A stretch of 16,632 bases of DNA, taken from the NCBI GenBank assembly GCA_003486645.1, contig DNGI01000067.1:1-16632 (forward strand), in the 5' to 3' direction. Made by a program: the position numbers and the translations under genes. The DNA comes from Cyanobacteria bacterium UBA11370 (GTDB taxonomy: Bacteria; Cyanobacteriota; Cyanobacteriia; Cyanobacteriales; Coleofasciculaceae). Positions 16,348 to 16,632 of the stretch are shown here, piece after piece (the stretch's first letter is position 1; each line of letters starts with the position of its first letter). The notes under the pieces were generated by a model that worked only from the letters and a program-made list of their open reading frames with translations, was not told the DNA's origin and did no database searches.

Positions 16348-16632
16348 CAGAAAAATGGGTTTGAAACCCCGTCCTTCTAGGACGGCTTTACATTTCCCCT
16401 TACGGGGTGGAGGGGTATGGTTGCCCCTCCGTGGAGATATGGTTGTCTCCAATTTTCCCTTGCGGGTAAAGTTAGCTGACGCTCGTGCCTCGCTAACGCT
16501 GCGCTAACGCCAAGGTTTTAAGAGCTTGTTAGGCTAGTAGCACGGCCTCAGTGACCTTAAGACTTGTTTAACCACTAGCGACAGAGCAGGGGACTAGCTA
16601 CGCATCCCGGGGTGTCGTGACTCAAAAAACGT
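16348..16632 (-). ncRNA. Structured non-coding block; possible IS200/IS605-type right end with omega-RNA-like scaffold (tentative)
   Basis: All three minus-strand frames have early stops from the window edge, so no gene is supported. Read toward the dehydratase gene, the block holds a nested stem (CGACA and TGTCG at 16579-16617 enclosing GGGA/TCCC), TTAAGA-CTTGTT direct repeats (16518-16530, 16557-16568), two CGCTAACGC copies, two hairpins sharing one loop, a CCCC/GGGG stem (16396-16407), the stem CCGTCCT/AGGACGG (16369-16385) and finally GGTTTCAAACC ending 10 bases before the ATG. A terminal hairpin followed closely by a TCAA-like word resembles right ends of IS200/IS605 elements, whose RNA guides TnpB. 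A tnpB gene would have to lie beyond 16632; this is inference. It could instead be a palindromic repeat cluster. Confidence 0.35.
16409..16450. repeat. Two hairpins with different stems and an identical 8-base loop
   Basis: GGAGGGG (16409-16415) pairs with CCCCTCC (16424-16430), and GGAGA (16433-16437) pairs with TCTCC (16446-16450). Both enclose the same loop, TATGGTTG. Different paired stems around an identical loop suggest that a folded RNA or single-stranded DNA is recognised. Confidence 0.75.

Noticed and set aside
16348..16452. 35-residue extension of the pterin dehydratase
   Set aside because: It translates hairpins and C-rich repeats; the family length is reached from the ATG at 16347.

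Overview
The window looks like chromosomal DNA from a cyanobacterium, probably a filamentous one. I count 15 copies of the octamer GCGATCGC (HIP1), against about 0.25 expected by chance. It carries the plant-type phytoene desaturase/phytoene synthase pair (crtP-crtB), an SLH-plus-OprB iron-uptake-type porin, a Uma2/DUF820 protein, and many heptanucleotide tandem repeats (STRRs) typical of cyanobacterial intergenic DNA. The species cannot be fixed from the sequence alone.

Layout. (1) 133-3431: housekeeping genes nadC and argS on the plus strand, with def converging on argS. (2) 3431-6426: the replication start region. dnaA is divergent from def, followed by a 340-base gap with four perfect TTTTCCACA DnaA boxes and one inverted relaxed box (a probable oriC), then dnaN. 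(3) 6427-6903: a 477-base gap holding a 203-bp stretch bounded by inverted repeats (MITE-like) with a G-quadruplex-capable heptamer array, then a probable crtP promoter. (4) 6904-9425: crtP and crtB, the first two committed steps of carotenoid synthesis. (5) 9426-9541: two adjacent heptamer arrays between crtB and a convergent DUF4126 membrane protein gene. (6) 10566-11846: a ZIP-type metal-transporter-like protein with a complete cyclic-nucleotide-binding domain inserted between its third and fourth membrane segments. (7) 11881-13830: a J-domain protein and a Uma2 protein, both minus strand, separated by a 465-base gap with a second MITE-like element made of two related paired-hairpin units. 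(8) 14017-16347: the porin and a pterin-4a-carbinolamine dehydratase, minus strand. (9) 16348-16632: a hairpin-rich non-coding stretch that may be the right end and guide-RNA scaffold of an IS200/IS605-type element whose body would lie past the window edge.

Most genes are ordinary core genes. The points most worth a second look are the cyclic-nucleotide/ZIP fusion, the two MITE-like elements, the structured block upstream of the pterin dehydratase gene, and the recurrence of one heptamer (TTTGTTG on the coding strand) just after the stop codons of two unrelated genes. Function calls rest on motifs read by eye; no database search was run.
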